Shown in pieces: positions 10,956-20,450 of a stretch of 64,000 nucleotides of DNA; the first letter of the stretch is position 1; each line of letters starts with the position of its first letter. The stretch is from positions 372,001-436,000 of the forward strand of contig NZ_FTOM01000001.1 of assembly GCF_900156695.1 (NCBI RefSeq), written 5' to 3'. The position numbers and the translations under genes were made by a program. Origin of the DNA: Phaeovulum vinaykumarii. GTDB taxonomy: Bacteria > Pseudomonadota > Alphaproteobacteria > Rhodobacterales > Rhodobacteraceae. Under the pieces are notes generated by a model. That model had not been told where the DNA came from. It made no database searches and saw nothing but the letters and a program-made list of their open reading frames with translations.

Positions 10956-13900
10956 ATGCAACTGCAAGACCTTTTGAACGCCTATCGCGAATCCTCCCGC
11001 AGCGAACGGGAGAAGGGCGATTATTTCGAACGCCTGATCCGGGTTTTCCTCGAGAACGACGATATCCAGAAGCAATACTACTCGAAGGTCGTCCCTTTCG
11101 GTGAATGGGCAGCTGAACAACGTTGGAGGGGGAGTGACACCGGGATCGACCTCGTCGCAACGATGGCCGATGGGTCTGGATACGCGGCGATCCAGTGCAA
11201 ATTCTATGCCCCCAACTACAGTATCCAGAAGCCGGACATCGACAGCTTTATCTCGGCAGCCTCAAACGACCTGTTTACGCGACTGATCATCGCTGACACG
11301 ACCCGTAAGGAACTTGGCAAGAACGCCCAAGAGACGCTCAATAACGTCTCTAAAGACTGGAACCGGATCAGTATCAACGACCTCGAGGCCAGCCGGATCG
11401 ACTGGTCGCAGTTCATCCGCACCGGAAACATCAGCCTCGCTCCGAAAAAACAGCTTCGCGACGATCAAAGGGAAGCTTTGGAGACTATCTCCGAGGGCCT
11501 TTCATCTGCCGACCGGGGCAAGATGATCATGGCTTGCGGGACGGGTAAGACCTTTACCAGCCTAAGGATCGCCGAACACCTCGCCGGAAAGGGCAAGCTC
11601 GTCCTCTTCATGGTACCCTCGCTCGCCCTGATGTCGCAGACCGTGCGTGAATGGAAAAATGACTGCCACGAGGACTTCACGGCCTTTTCCGCCTGCTCCG
11701 ATAAGAAGGTGGGGCGGAATGAGGATGCCGACAGCCTCGACCTCAACGTTCACGATCTGGCCTTCCCGGCGACCACGGACCCTGACCGTTTGGCCCGTCA
11801 GGTTCAGGATGCTCCGCCCGACCAAATGACGGTCGTATTCTCGACCTATCACTCCATCGACGTCCTTACCCGCGCCCAGAAGCACTACGGCCTTCCCGAA
11901 TTCGATTTGGTCATCTGCGACGAGGCGCATCGCACAACCGGCGTCACTTTGAAAGACGAGGACGACAGCAACTTCGTCCGCATCCATAGCAACGATTATG
12001 TAACCGCGAAGAAGCGCCTCTACATGACCGCGACACCGCGCATCTTCGGCGATGGCGCCAAACGCAAGGCCGATGATCACGACGCCGAACTCGCCTCTAT
12101 GGATGATGAAACCAAGTTCGGCAAAGACCTGTTCCATCGTGGTTTTGGCTGGGCAGTCGAGAATGAACTTCTGACCGATTACAAGGTCGTCGTGCTGGCC
12201 GTCGATGAGGGGCTAGTTTCCACTACGATCCAGAACCGCTTGAAGGAAAGCTCCGAACTCAAGCTGGACGATGCGACCAAGATCATCGGCTGTTACAAGG
12301 CCCTTACCAAGGCCGATCTCGCCAGCGATCTGGAATTTGATCCGCAACCGATGCGCCGCGCGCTGGCCTTTTGTCAGAGCATCGCCAAATCGCGGGTGAT
12401 CGAGGCTGAATTCACGCAGGTCGTCGACGCTTACCTCGGCAGCGAACTGCTCGAAGACCCCCGTTATCTGACGACCGAGGTTCGCCATGTCGATGGCAGC
12501 TTCAACGCCAGTGCCCGTGAAGAACTGCTTGGCTGGCTCAAGGCCGAGTCCGGTGACAACACCTGTCGTATCCTGACCAACGCCAAGGTTCTGTCCGAGG
12601 GTGTGGACGTTCCCGCGCTGGACGCGATCATGTTCATGCACCCACGCAAGAGCCAGATCGACGTGGTGCAATCCGTTGGTCGGGTCATGCGCAAGGCCAA
12701 GGACAAGAAGCTTGGCTACGTCATCCTGCCCGTTGCCATTCCGCCCGACACCACCCCTGAGGCAGCTCTGAATGACAACGAGCGGTATCAGGTCGTCTGG
12801 CAAATCCTGAACGCCCTGCGCGCCCACGACGAACGCCTTGATGCCCGTCTGAACCAGATCAAGATCGGTGAGGATATCCGCGACAAGGTCGAAATCGTCC
12901 GGATTTCATCCGAGTCCGAGTTGAAGAAACTGACCGCTGTGGTGGACACATTCGCCACCTCCAAGAGCAAGCCGTCCAAGCCGAAAGCGGGCATCGGCTC
13001 TGACAGCCCCGAACCGCGTCAACCCGAACTTCCCGCACAAGGCGAACTGGTTTTTGACGAGTTCACCCGCGCCATCATGGCCAAGATCGTCGAGAAGTGT
13101 GGCACCCGAGAATACTGGGATACCTGGGCCAAAGACATTGCCAAGATCGCCCAGACCCATATCACCCGCATCACGACCATCGTCGCGCAGCCCGGTGCGG
13201 AACGCACCGCCTTCCTCGCCTTCCTTGACGAACTACACGACGACTTGAACCCCGAAATCACCGAGGCCGAGGCGATTGAGATGCTGGCACAGCACCTCAT
13301 CACCAAACCCGTCTTTGACGCCCTGTTCAAAGGCAACCGCTTCACCAAGGAAAACCCCGTTTCGAAGGCGATGGAAATCGTCCTGGGCCAGCTTCATGAA
13401 CACAACCTCGCCAAAGAATCCGAAAGCCTCGCCAAGTTCTACGCCAGCGTGGAACGCCGCGCCGAGGGCGTGAAAACCGCCCAAGGCCGCCAAACCCTGA
13501 TCACCGAACTTTACGACAAATTCTTCCGCGCCGCCTTCCCCGTGCTGACCGCCCGCCTTGGCATCGTCTACACCCCTGTTGAGGTGGTGGATTTCATCAT
13601 CCACTCGGTCAATGACGTGCTCAAGGCGCAGTTCGGCCAAACCCTTGGGTCAGAGGGCGTGCATATACTTGACCCCTTCACCGGCACAGGCACCTTCATC
13701 ACCCGCCTGCTGCAATCGGGCCTGATCGCGCCCGACCAGCTAGAACACAAATACAAACACGAAATTCACGCGAATGAGCTGGTGCTGCTGGCCTATTACA
13801 TCGCCGCCGTGAACATCGAAACCGTCTATCACGAACTGCGCTATGGCAGCCTGTCCACCAACGCGCCCTATGAACCCTTTGAAGGCATCCTGCTGACCGA

Positions 13901-15824
13901 TACCTTCCAAATGTATGAACAAGAGCGCGACATGGTCGCCAACCTCTTGCCCGACAACTCGGAACGGCGCACCAAGCAAAAGGCGCTGGATATTCGCGTG
14001 ATCATCGGCAACCCGCCCTATTCGGCGGGGCAAAAGAGCGCGAACGACAACGCAGCGAACATCGAATACCCGACCTTGGATGCAGCCATCAGCGCCACCT
14101 ATGCGGCAAGCTCCAAGGCGTCCAACCTTCAAAACCTCTATGACAGCTACATTCGCGCCTTCCGTTGGGCTAGTGAGCGGATCGGCGATGCAGGCGTCAT
14201 GGGCTTTGTGTCGGGCAGCGCATGGATTGAACGCTCCTTTGCCGACGGGATGCGCAAGTGCTTGGCCGAAGAGTTTAGCGACCTTTACGTCTTTCATCTG
14301 CGCGGTGACATACGCAAGAACATGTTGTCCAAAGGGGCAGCGCGCGAAGGGCAAAATGTATTTGCCTCGGGCAGCATGACGGGCATTTCCATTGCTGTCC
14401 TGGTGAAAAAACCTAACGCGGCCAAGGCAGGCAGTATCTATTTTCACGACATTGGCCCAGACCTTACGACCAAGCAGAAGTTGGGCATGATCCAGAAGTT
14501 TGGTTCTATCGACGGCATTGCCAAGGCAGGCGGCTGGGTGGCAATCACGCCCGATACGAAAAATGATTGGCTGGATCAGGTTGACCAGAGCTTTGACACC
14601 TTCATGCTCATTGGGACTGGTGAGCGGGGTGGTGCTGGAGAACCCACCGTCTTTGAATTGGCAAGCCTTGGCATCAACTCCAATCGCGATCAATGGGTTT
14701 ACAATTCATCGCCATCGGCGCTTGCGACTAGTGTTGGTAAGCTAATTAATGCCTATAACGCTGAACTCGATGCCGGAAAGCCGTTGGCGGAAGCGACAAC
14801 TGATCCCAAGCAAATAAAATGGTCCAGCAGCCTCACTGCGCGATATGAACAGGGAGTCCGCGGCGATTATTCGACAGAATGGCTCAAAATATCACACTAT
14901 CGACCCTTCACGATCCAACACCTGTATGGTGAGCCGCTGTTGATCCATCGTTATGGTAAGATGCGCCGAATTTTCCCGAACAACATGGCAAACTTGGTTA
15001 TTCAAGTCTCTGGTGTGGGGGCAAGAGCGGGATTTTCAGCGTTGATGAGCAATCGCATCTCTGATCTGCACACTATCGACTCAGGCCAGTGTTTTCCCCT
15101 CTACCTCTACGAAGAAACACAACTCGAAGAGGGCCTCTTCGCCACCGAGGGCGCGCAGGCTGGTCTCACCCGCCGCGATGCCATCACCGATGCGGGCCTT
15201 GCCCATTTCCAAGCCGCCTATCCGGGGCAGGTGATCAGCAAGGAAGACCTGTTCTACTACATCTATGGCTTGCTGCATTCGCCTGAATACCGCACCCGCT
15301 TTGCGAACAACCTCGCCAAACAACTGCCCCGCATCCCTGCGGTCAAACGATACGAGGATTTTGCGGCTTTCACCGAGGCTGGCCGCAAGCTTGGCCACCT
15401 GCATGTGAACTTCGAAACTGTCGACCCCTACATGGTCACCTTCAAGGAGGGCAACCACGCACTGATCAACGAGGCGCAAGCGAACCCCAAGAAGTTCTAC
15501 CGCGTCACCAAGATGAAGTTCGGCGGCAAGGGCAAGGAAAAGGACCGCACGACCGTCATCTACAACGACAACATCACAATGCAAAACATCCCCCTCGCCG
15601 CCTATGACTATGTGGTCAACGGCAAGCCCGCGCTGGAATGGGTGATGGAACGCCAGGTCGTTAAGACTGACAAGGACAGCGGCATCGTCAATGACGCCAA
15701 CGACTACGCCAACGAGACGGTCGGCAACCCCCGCTATCCGCTGGAACTGTTCCAGCGTGTAATCACGGTCAGCCTTGAAACGATGAAGATCGTGAACAGC
15801 TTGCCACCCTTGGACATCGACTGA
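10956..15824 (+). CDS. Type ISP restriction-modification enzyme (nuclease-helicase-methyltransferase)
   Basis: A single 1622-residue chain resembling LlaGI/LlaBIII-type enzymes. These methylate adenine on one strand of their site and use helicase-driven translocation to cut unmodified DNA. An N-terminal Mrr-like nuclease (about 25-110) has GIDLVATM and AIQCKFYAP, the D...QxK active site. The helicase has Walker A MACGTGKTF (~195), motif II VICDEAHRT (~318), TATPR, and QSVGRVMRKAK. The gamma-class N6-adenine methyltransferase has ILDPFTGTGTF (~905) and GNPPYSAGQK (~1015). A long C-terminal part would be the target-recognition domain. The start is ATG 10956; a GTG 30 bases upstream is also possible. 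All motifs look intact. It is the first gene of an operon with the DNA polymerase. Confidence 0.92.
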   Translation: MQLQDLLNAYRESSRSEREKGDYFERLIRVFLENDDIQKQYYSKVVPFGEWAAEQRWRGSDTGIDLVATMADGSGYAAIQCKFYAPNYSIQKPDIDSFISAASNDLFTRLIIADTTRKELGKNAQETLNNVSKDWNRISINDLEASRIDWSQFIRTGNISLAPKKQLRDDQREALETISEGLSSADRGKMIMACGTGKTFTSLRIAEHLAGKGKLVLFMVPSLALMSQTVREWKNDCHEDFTAFSACSDKKVGRNEDADSLDLNVHDLAFPATTDPDRLARQVQDAPPDQMTVVFSTYHSIDVLTRAQKHYGLPEFDLVICDEAHRTTGVTLKDEDDSNFVRIHSNDYVTAKKRLYMTATPRIFGDGAKRKADDHDAELASMDDETKFGKDLFHRGFGWAVENELLTDYKVVVLAVDEGLVSTTIQNRLKESSELKLDDATKIIGCYKALTKADLASDLEFDPQPMRRALAFCQSIAKSRVIEAEFTQVVDAYLGSELLEDPRYLTTEVRHVDGSFNASAREELLGWLKAESGDNTCRILTNAKVLSEGVDVPALDAIMFMHPRKSQIDVVQSVGRVMRKAKDKKLGYVILPVAIPPDTTPEAALNDNERYQVVWQILNALRAHDERLDARLNQIKIGEDIRDKVEIVRISSESELKKLTAVVDTFATSKSKPSKPKAGIGSDSPEPRQPELPAQGELVFDEFTRAIMAKIVEKCGTREYWDTWAKDIAKIAQTHITRITTIVAQPGAERTAFLAFLDELHDDLNPEITEAEAIEMLAQHLITKPVFDALFKGNRFTKENPVSKAMEIVLGQLHEHNLAKESESLAKFYASVERRAEGVKTAQGRQTLITELYDKFFRAAFPVLTARLGIVYTPVEVVDFIIHSVNDVLKAQFGQTLGSEGVHILDPFTGTGTFITRLLQSGLIAPDQLEHKYKHEIHANELVLLAYYIAAVNIETVYHELRYGSLSTNAPYEPFEGILLTDTFQMYEQERDMVANLLPDNSERRTKQKALDIRVIIGNPPYSAGQKSANDNAANIEYPTLDAAISATYAASSKASNLQNLYDSYIRAFRWASERIGDAGVMGFVSGSAWIERSFADGMRKCLAEEFSDLYVFHLRGDIRKNMLSKGAAREGQNVFASGSMTGISIAVLVKKPNAAKAGSIYFHDIGPDLTTKQKLGMIQKFGSIDGIAKAGGWVAITPDTKNDWLDQVDQSFDTFMLIGTGERGGAGEPTVFELASLGINSNRDQWVYNSSPSALATSVGKLINAYNAELDAGKPLAEATTDPKQIKWSSSLTARYEQGVRGDYSTEWLKISHYRPFTIQHLYGEPLLIHRYGKMRRIFPNNMANLVIQVSGVGARAGFSALMSNRISDLHTIDSGQCFPLYLYEETQLEEGLFATEGAQAGLTRRDAITDAGLAHFQAAYPGQVISKEDLFYYIYGLLHSPEYRTRFANNLAKQLPRIPAVKRYEDFAAFTEAGRKLGHLHVNFETVDPYMVTFKEGNHALINEAQANPKKFYRVTKMKFGGKGKEKDRTTVIYNDNITMQNIPLAAYDYVVNGKPALEWVMERQVVKTDKDSGIVNDANDYANETVGNPRYPLELFQRVITVSLETMKIVNSLPPLDID

Positions 15825-15836
15825 ACCGAGGACAGT

Positions 15837-18581
15837 ATGGCGACGACCCCCAACAAGCCAAAGCCCGAGAACCTCAAGTCGGCACTGGTCCTTGATGCGG
15901 CGTTGTTCAAAGCGCCGCCGCGACGGGGTGTTCAGGCGGACTCGATCTTCCTGATCGGGTTCGACACCGAATACGAGAAATCGGACAGTACCGACGAGGA
16001 AGAGGCCAAATCAAACCGCGTCTTGTCCTATCAGTACTGCGGCCTGATGGTCGATGAAGACAGCGACCAAGCGGATCGCAAATGGTCGGGCATCATCTAC
16101 CCCAAGGGGCCAACGGTTGAAGGTCGCCTCACCATCCCCGAGTTCTTGCACCATGTTATTCAAGACGGGTTGAAGCAGCATCCCGCACTGCGCTTCCCTT
16201 CACGGGTTTATCTTGTGGCCCATTTTACCCGGGCAGACGTTCCGGGGTTTCGCGAGTTCAAGGACAAGACCCTGCGAGATCGGCTGCTGCTTCAGAATAT
16301 CCGAAGCCTTTTCATGAACCTCGAAAGCCCCTTCGTCGTGGAGTTCCAGTCCGAGACGGAAGGCAAGCCCGTTGAACTGAAGGCTTCATTCCGGGACACG
16401 ATGACCTTGGCCCCAACAGGGTTGCGAAGCCTCGATGACCTTGGGAAACTGGTCGGCGTTCCGAAGCTGAAGCTATCTGATGATCCGAAACAGGAGTATT
16501 ACTACAAGACCCATATGGGGCGCTTGCTTGAAGATGACCGCTCGCTGTTCGAGCGGTACGCGATCCGTGACGCTGAGGTTTGCGCGGCCTATGCGGCGCA
16601 GATGATCCGGGCATCGGATGACAACTTGGGCGCGTTCGCCTTGCCAACGACCCTGTCAGCGAAGGGTCTCAAGCTTCTCAAGAAGTTCTGGGATGACAAC
16701 AGAGCTAACGGGCTTGCCTTGGTCGGCAAAGAAGAGGTCGATGAACTGATCTGGAGCACCAAGTTCAACCGCCACGTCAAAAGGAAGAGCCTTGTCAATA
16801 TGCCGTTCCTTCACTGGAACGAACAGTTCCTGACCGAGGCATATCATGGCGGGCGCAATGAGCAGTTCTGGTTTGGTCCCGCACCGGAAGGGGTCTGGTA
16901 CGACTACGATCTGGCTAGTGCTTACCCATCAGCTATGTCGCTAATCGGCACGCCGGACTGGACCAAGTTTTACAACATCCCCGACACCGACACCCTGTTG
17001 AGTGAACGGTTCTCCTCGTCCGATTTGGCCTTCGCCAATGTGGACTTCGAGTTTCCCGACGATGTCCTATATCCAGTCCTCCCTGTCAGAACGACCTACG
17101 GCCTGATTTTTCCGCGAAAGGGTAACAGCACCACGCATATCAGCGAGATCAGGCTGGCGCATCGCCTTGGTTGCAAGATCAAGCTGATTGAAGGGCGATA
17201 CGTCGAGTCCTCTGGCAGTGGCGATCCGGGTATGCCCGCCAAATCGATCCGGCCTTTTGCCGATTTCGCCAAGTTCTGCATCGACAATCGGAACGAATTT
17301 CCAAAGGGAACCCTTCAGAACCTGATGTGGAAGGAGATCGTCAACTCGACCTATGGCAAGACGGGGCAAGGCTTGCGGGAGCGACGTGTCTATGACCTGC
17401 GCGATGCAGATACGAAACTGCTTCCCCCTTCTGACATCACCAATCCCGCCTACGCCTCGTTCATCACGGCTTTCTGCCGCGGTGTCCTGGGCGAAATCAT
17501 GAACACCCTTCCCAAGGATGTTTCGATTTTCAGCGTCACAACTGACGGGTTTCTGACGACGGCAAGCCCCGATCAGATGCAGGCCGCGACGAAGGGGGAG
17601 TTGTGCCAGTTCTATCAAAAGGCGCGGGCCTACCTGAGTGGCAAAAGCGATATCTATGAGGTGAAGCACATCATTCGGCGTCCCTTGGGCTGGCGGACAC
17701 GCGGTCAGGCCACGCTCGTTCCGTCTCAACCGGACGACTGGCAAGGAGCAGGTATAAGCCATTCGGACGATGGTAGCATTGTTCTCGCCAAGGGCGGCAT
17801 CAAGTTGAATGGTCGGCTGTCCAAAGCCGAGCAAAATCAAGAAATCCTGACAAAGTTCGCGGGCAGAAAGCCTGATGACATCCTCGTCTATAGCATCGGC
17901 TCTGGCCCAAAGTTCCAGTATGTGGAGGGCAGCGACTTCATCGATATAGAAGTGGTGAAAAAGCTGTCGATGGAGTTCGACTGGAAGCGAAGGCCATCCG
18001 AACCAGAGGACTCGGACGTGTCAGGCACGATCATGCCCGGAGATCGGCATCTGTCCTTCAAAACCATTCCATGGGACGATGTTCGCCTTTTCAATATGGT
18101 TAGGGAAAACTGGGGTGTGTTCCGTCAGTCCAGCCCGCGTTGCCTGAAATCCGTTCACGACCTGAAGGCGTTTTCAGCGTTCCATGAAAACACGTCATCG
18201 CTTGAAGGTGAGGCTGGCAAGTACCTTCGCCGTGAAAACGGGACCATGAAACGACTTCGCCAACAAATAGCAGTCGCCCAGAATCACCGAGCGGCTGGAA
18301 CACATAGACATAATCCGATTTGGCACGATGACTTGATCATCCTTCAAGATGGAAAGCTGACGGCAAAGCTTCTGGCCCGTTTTCTTGACGAGGTCATCGG
18401 CATTCCATGCAAACAAGAGGACATCGAGAACGACAGGAAGAAGAAGGTATTCACGCCGGGACAGGTTCCCAACACGACAGAGGTGCGGGAAAAGCTAATG
18501 CTGCTGAAGGAGAAGCTGTTCCCCGACCTGAAGCTTGAGGAGTTCCTTGCATCGAACAAAGCCGTTTCGCTGATAGGCTGA
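15837..18581 (+). CDS. Family B DNA polymerase with 3'-5' exonuclease domain (piPolB-like)
   Basis: A 914-residue DNA polymerase starting 12 bp after the restriction enzyme, behind GAGGAC. The exonuclease domain has FDTEYE (Exo I, ~41), HFTRADVPGF (Exo II-like) and YAIRDAEVCAAYA (Exo III). The polymerase motifs are A, DYDLASAYPSAM (~356-367), B, KEIVNSTYGKTGQG (~500), and C, SVTTDGFLTT (~566-575). Motif C lacks the second aspartate of the usual DTD. From memory, the primer-independent polymerases of pipolins also deviate in motif C, but this was not checked. With a tRNA-targeting integrase in the same island, the likely role is replicating the element. A defence role alongside the restriction enzyme is an alternative. 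Confidence 0.9.
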   Translation: MATTPNKPKPENLKSALVLDAALFKAPPRRGVQADSIFLIGFDTEYEKSDSTDEEEAKSNRVLSYQYCGLMVDEDSDQADRKWSGIIYPKGPTVEGRLTIPEFLHHVIQDGLKQHPALRFPSRVYLVAHFTRADVPGFREFKDKTLRDRLLLQNIRSLFMNLESPFVVEFQSETEGKPVELKASFRDTMTLAPTGLRSLDDLGKLVGVPKLKLSDDPKQEYYYKTHMGRLLEDDRSLFERYAIRDAEVCAAYAAQMIRASDDNLGAFALPTTLSAKGLKLLKKFWDDNRANGLALVGKEEVDELIWSTKFNRHVKRKSLVNMPFLHWNEQFLTEAYHGGRNEQFWFGPAPEGVWYDYDLASAYPSAMSLIGTPDWTKFYNIPDTDTLLSERFSSSDLAFANVDFEFPDDVLYPVLPVRTTYGLIFPRKGNSTTHISEIRLAHRLGCKIKLIEGRYVESSGSGDPGMPAKSIRPFADFAKFCIDNRNEFPKGTLQNLMWKEIVNSTYGKTGQGLRERRVYDLRDADTKLLPPSDITNPAYASFITAFCRGVLGEIMNTLPKDVSIFSVTTDGFLTTASPDQMQAATKGELCQFYQKARAYLSGKSDIYEVKHIIRRPLGWRTRGQATLVPSQPDDWQGAGISHSDDGSIVLAKGGIKLNGRLSKAEQNQEILTKFAGRKPDDILVYSIGSGPKFQYVEGSDFIDIEVVKKLSMEFDWKRRPSEPEDSDVSGTIMPGDRHLSFKTIPWDDVRLFNMVRENWGVFRQSSPRCLKSVHDLKAFSAFHENTSSLEGEAGKYLRRENGTMKRLRQQIAVAQNHRAAGTHRHNPIWHDDLIILQDGKLTAKLLARFLDEVIGIPCKQEDIENDRKKKVFTPGQVPNTTEVREKLMLLKEKLFPDLKLEEFLASNKAVSLIG

Positions 18582-18603
18582 AACAACCGATGCCGGACTA
18601 GGG

Positions 18604-19554
18604 TCAATGGATATCCGGAGGAAGCTTCACGTCCGGGATATGGAACCGAGAGAACGCTTTACTCACAGGGTCAGCGGATTGCTGAAGAGCGGTCAACCGC
18701 CGCAGATGATAGAAGGTTGATGCCGCCCGTTCATCTAGTTCAAACGGCGCTCCGACGGTGCCTCCGGACTCGATTTGATAGGCACCATATCCGTCCCTCA
18801 CGAACTTGACGTCGAAATACCCTTTTGATCTGAGGCCGATCACTTCAAGCAGTCCGTTTGCATCTGCCAGTCGAAGGAATTGGCGACGTAGCAGGTCAAC
18901 CGTCTCCGACCGTTTTGCGCTCCAAACCCAGTTCAATGCTCGTTGGGCTTGTTCCATGTAGCCCGGTTCAAGCCGTTCTTTCCCATTTTTGAGAAGCTTA
19001 TTCTCAACAAGGTAACCCTGCGCGATCGCGGCGATGAAGTCGAAATCCGTGAAACTGTAAGTGACGTTTCCGTCCTCGTTCTCGTCGTCAATTTCGATCA
19101 ATATGACGCCGCCGCCACGGCCGCCCTCGACTGGCGCTTTGCAGTAGAATTTAGCCACCTCTGGCCTTGGGCGAAACAGGTCGACACTTATCGGCCAATA
19201 ATTTTTGTCAGCACTGGCCAAAACAGCCTTCAGCTGAAGGTATCGGGTCGTCTCGCCGTCCTCCACGATGATGTCGAATCCATCCCGATCCACATCAGGT
19301 TCGTACAGGTGCATGTGATAGCCGACACGGGCTGCGGCGATTTTTAGGTCAAAGGCAAGGCGGTTGAAGAAAATCCGCTCACGGGTCGTTTGGTTGAGCG
19401 ATTTGGACAGGAACCCCCTCAGAGCAGTTTGGGGCTTCGGAGGTCGGTTCTTCTTCTTGGTCGTGGTCGATCCGTCGGTCTGGTCGTTCGTGCTGCTCAA
19501 TTCGTCTTCACCGATCCGTTGCCCTATCCCGCCTGATCCCTGACGCCCGTCCAC
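18604..19554 (-). CDS. Hypothetical protein with a PD-(D/E)xK-like motif
   Basis: About 316 residues if the GTG at 19552-19554 is used; the true start is unclear, and the first 45 residues are low-complexity and Lys/Pro-rich. The core reads VDRDGFDIIVEDGETTRYLQLKAVL. This is an acidic residue followed some 15 residues later by QLK, as in restriction-type nuclease folds, and it sits near residues 105-130. The remainder (TYSFTDFDFIAAIAQG and EQAQRALNWVWSAKRSETVDLLRRQF) matches nothing recognised. It is convergent with the polymerase gene (22-bp gap) and divergent from the serine recombinase. It could be a nuclease or an accessory to the restriction system; the function is not established. Confidence 0.6.
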   Translation of the reverse strand: MDGRQGSGGIGQRIGEDELSSTNDQTDGSTTTKKKNRPPKPQTALRGFLSKSLNQTTRERIFFNRLAFDLKIAAARVGYHMHLYEPDVDRDGFDIIVEDGETTRYLQLKAVLASADKNYWPISVDLFRPRPEVAKFYCKAPVEGGRGGGVILIEIDDENEDGNVTYSFTDFDFIAAIAQGYLVENKLLKNGKERLEPGYMEQAQRALNWVWSAKRSETVDLLRRQFLRLADANGLLEVIGLRSKGYFDVKFVRDGYGAYQIESGGTVGAPFELDERAASTFYHLRRLTALQQSADPVSKAFSRFHIPDVKLPPDIH

Positions 19555-19577
19555 GACAGACCAACGTTTGTCGTGGA
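19550..19577. promoter_or_regulatory. 9-bp inverted repeat between divergent genes
   Basis: TCCACGACA (19550-19558) and TGTCGTGGA (19569-19577) form perfect arms 10 bases apart. The repeat fills the 35-bp space between the PD-(D/E)xK-like gene and the serine recombinase and ends 2 bases before the recombinase ribosome site. It is well placed to be an operator for both genes or a recombinase binding site. Confidence 0.6.
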
Positions 19578-19589
19578 TGGAGGATGCCG

Positions 19590-20270
19590 ATGACGGACTA
19601 TGTTGTCTACTACCGTGTGTCGACCGAGCGTCAGGGAAGGTCAGGACTTGGCCTTGAGGCGCAACGGGCGATGGTCGAAGCGTTTCTTCAGCCCGGCGAT
19701 ACCGTGATCGATGAGTTCACCGAAATCCAATCGGGGAAGAAGGATGATCGCATCAAGCTGTGGAAGGCGATCAACCTCGTCAAGAAAACCCGCTCGAAGC
19801 TGCTGATCCCCAAGCTGGACCGATTTTCGAGGAAGGTCTCGTTCATCTCGGGGATCATCGATCAGGGCGTTGAGCTGGTTGTCTGCGAGCATCCGAACGT
19901 CAATACCTTCTTCCTCCACCTGCTCGCCTGCTTCGCCGAGGAAGAGAGACGACAGATTTCAGAACGCACCAAAGCCGCGCTGACAGCGGCCAAGAACCGG
20001 GGGACAGCGCTTGGCCTGAATGCCAGCCAGCTCGCTGCGACAAGGCGTCTGGAACGCCGGAAATTTGCACTGGATAACGCCGATAACTTGATGATGGCCG
20101 TGGCCGAGGCTGGATCGATTTCTGCGGCGGCCAGATGGCTAAACGATAGGAAGGTGCCAACTGCCACTGGTGGTCGATGGCACCCTCAGACCGTCAAGAA
20201 CTATATCGATGTGATCCAGATCGATCCCGCGTCACGATTGATGGCGGGATCCAGCCATGACGGCTGCTGA
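19590..20270 (+). CDS. Serine recombinase (resolvase/invertase family)
   Basis: A 226-residue site-specific recombinase. The N-terminal catalytic domain has YYRVSTERQG with the nucleophilic serine at about residue 11, then PKLDRFSRKVSFI (the LDRxSR motif) and FAEEERRQISERTKAAL. The C-terminal part (SISAAARWLNDRKVPTATGGRWHPQTVKNYI) looks like a DNA-binding helix-turn-helix. ATG 19590 is preferred because GGAGG lies six bases upstream; ATG 19584 is too close to it. Possible roles are resolving island multimers or inverting DNA. Its 3' end overlaps the convergent small gene by 39 bp. Confidence 0.88.
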   Translation: MTDYVVYYRVSTERQGRSGLGLEAQRAMVEAFLQPGDTVIDEFTEIQSGKKDDRIKLWKAINLVKKTRSKLLIPKLDRFSRKVSFISGIIDQGVELVVCEHPNVNTFFLHLLACFAEEERRQISERTKAALTAAKNRGTALGLNASQLAATRRLERRKFALDNADNLMMAVAEAGSISAAARWLNDRKVPTATGGRWHPQTVKNYIDVIQIDPASRLMAGSSHDGC

Positions 20271-20450
20271 TTGCCGTTTGATCGCTTCGAGAAGCTGAAG
20301 CCGCTTGCTGTTCAGCTTCGCCTTCTTCGGCCCCTCTTCCATCAAGCCGAGAACGCCTTCGATGGAGGAAAGCTGCGCTTTCAAATCCGATGGCTCCCTC
20401 TGGACCAATGCGTCGATGGAACGTTCTGATACAAATTCCTTGAAACCCAT
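20232..20450 (-). CDS. Small helical protein coupled to an RHH regulator
   Basis: A 72-residue, charged, mostly helical protein (MGFKEFVSERSIDALVQREP, then LEAIKRQSAAV). ATG 20448-20450 overlaps the stop codon of the upstream RHH gene as TGATG, which fixes the start. No family was recognised. The RHH-plus-small-protein layout resembles toxin-antitoxin or plasmid-maintenance pairs, but nothing in this sequence identifies a toxin. Confidence 0.6.
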   Translation of the reverse strand: MGFKEFVSERSIDALVQREPSDLKAQLSSIEGVLGLMEEGPKKAKLNSKRLQLLEAIKRQSAAVMAGSRHQS

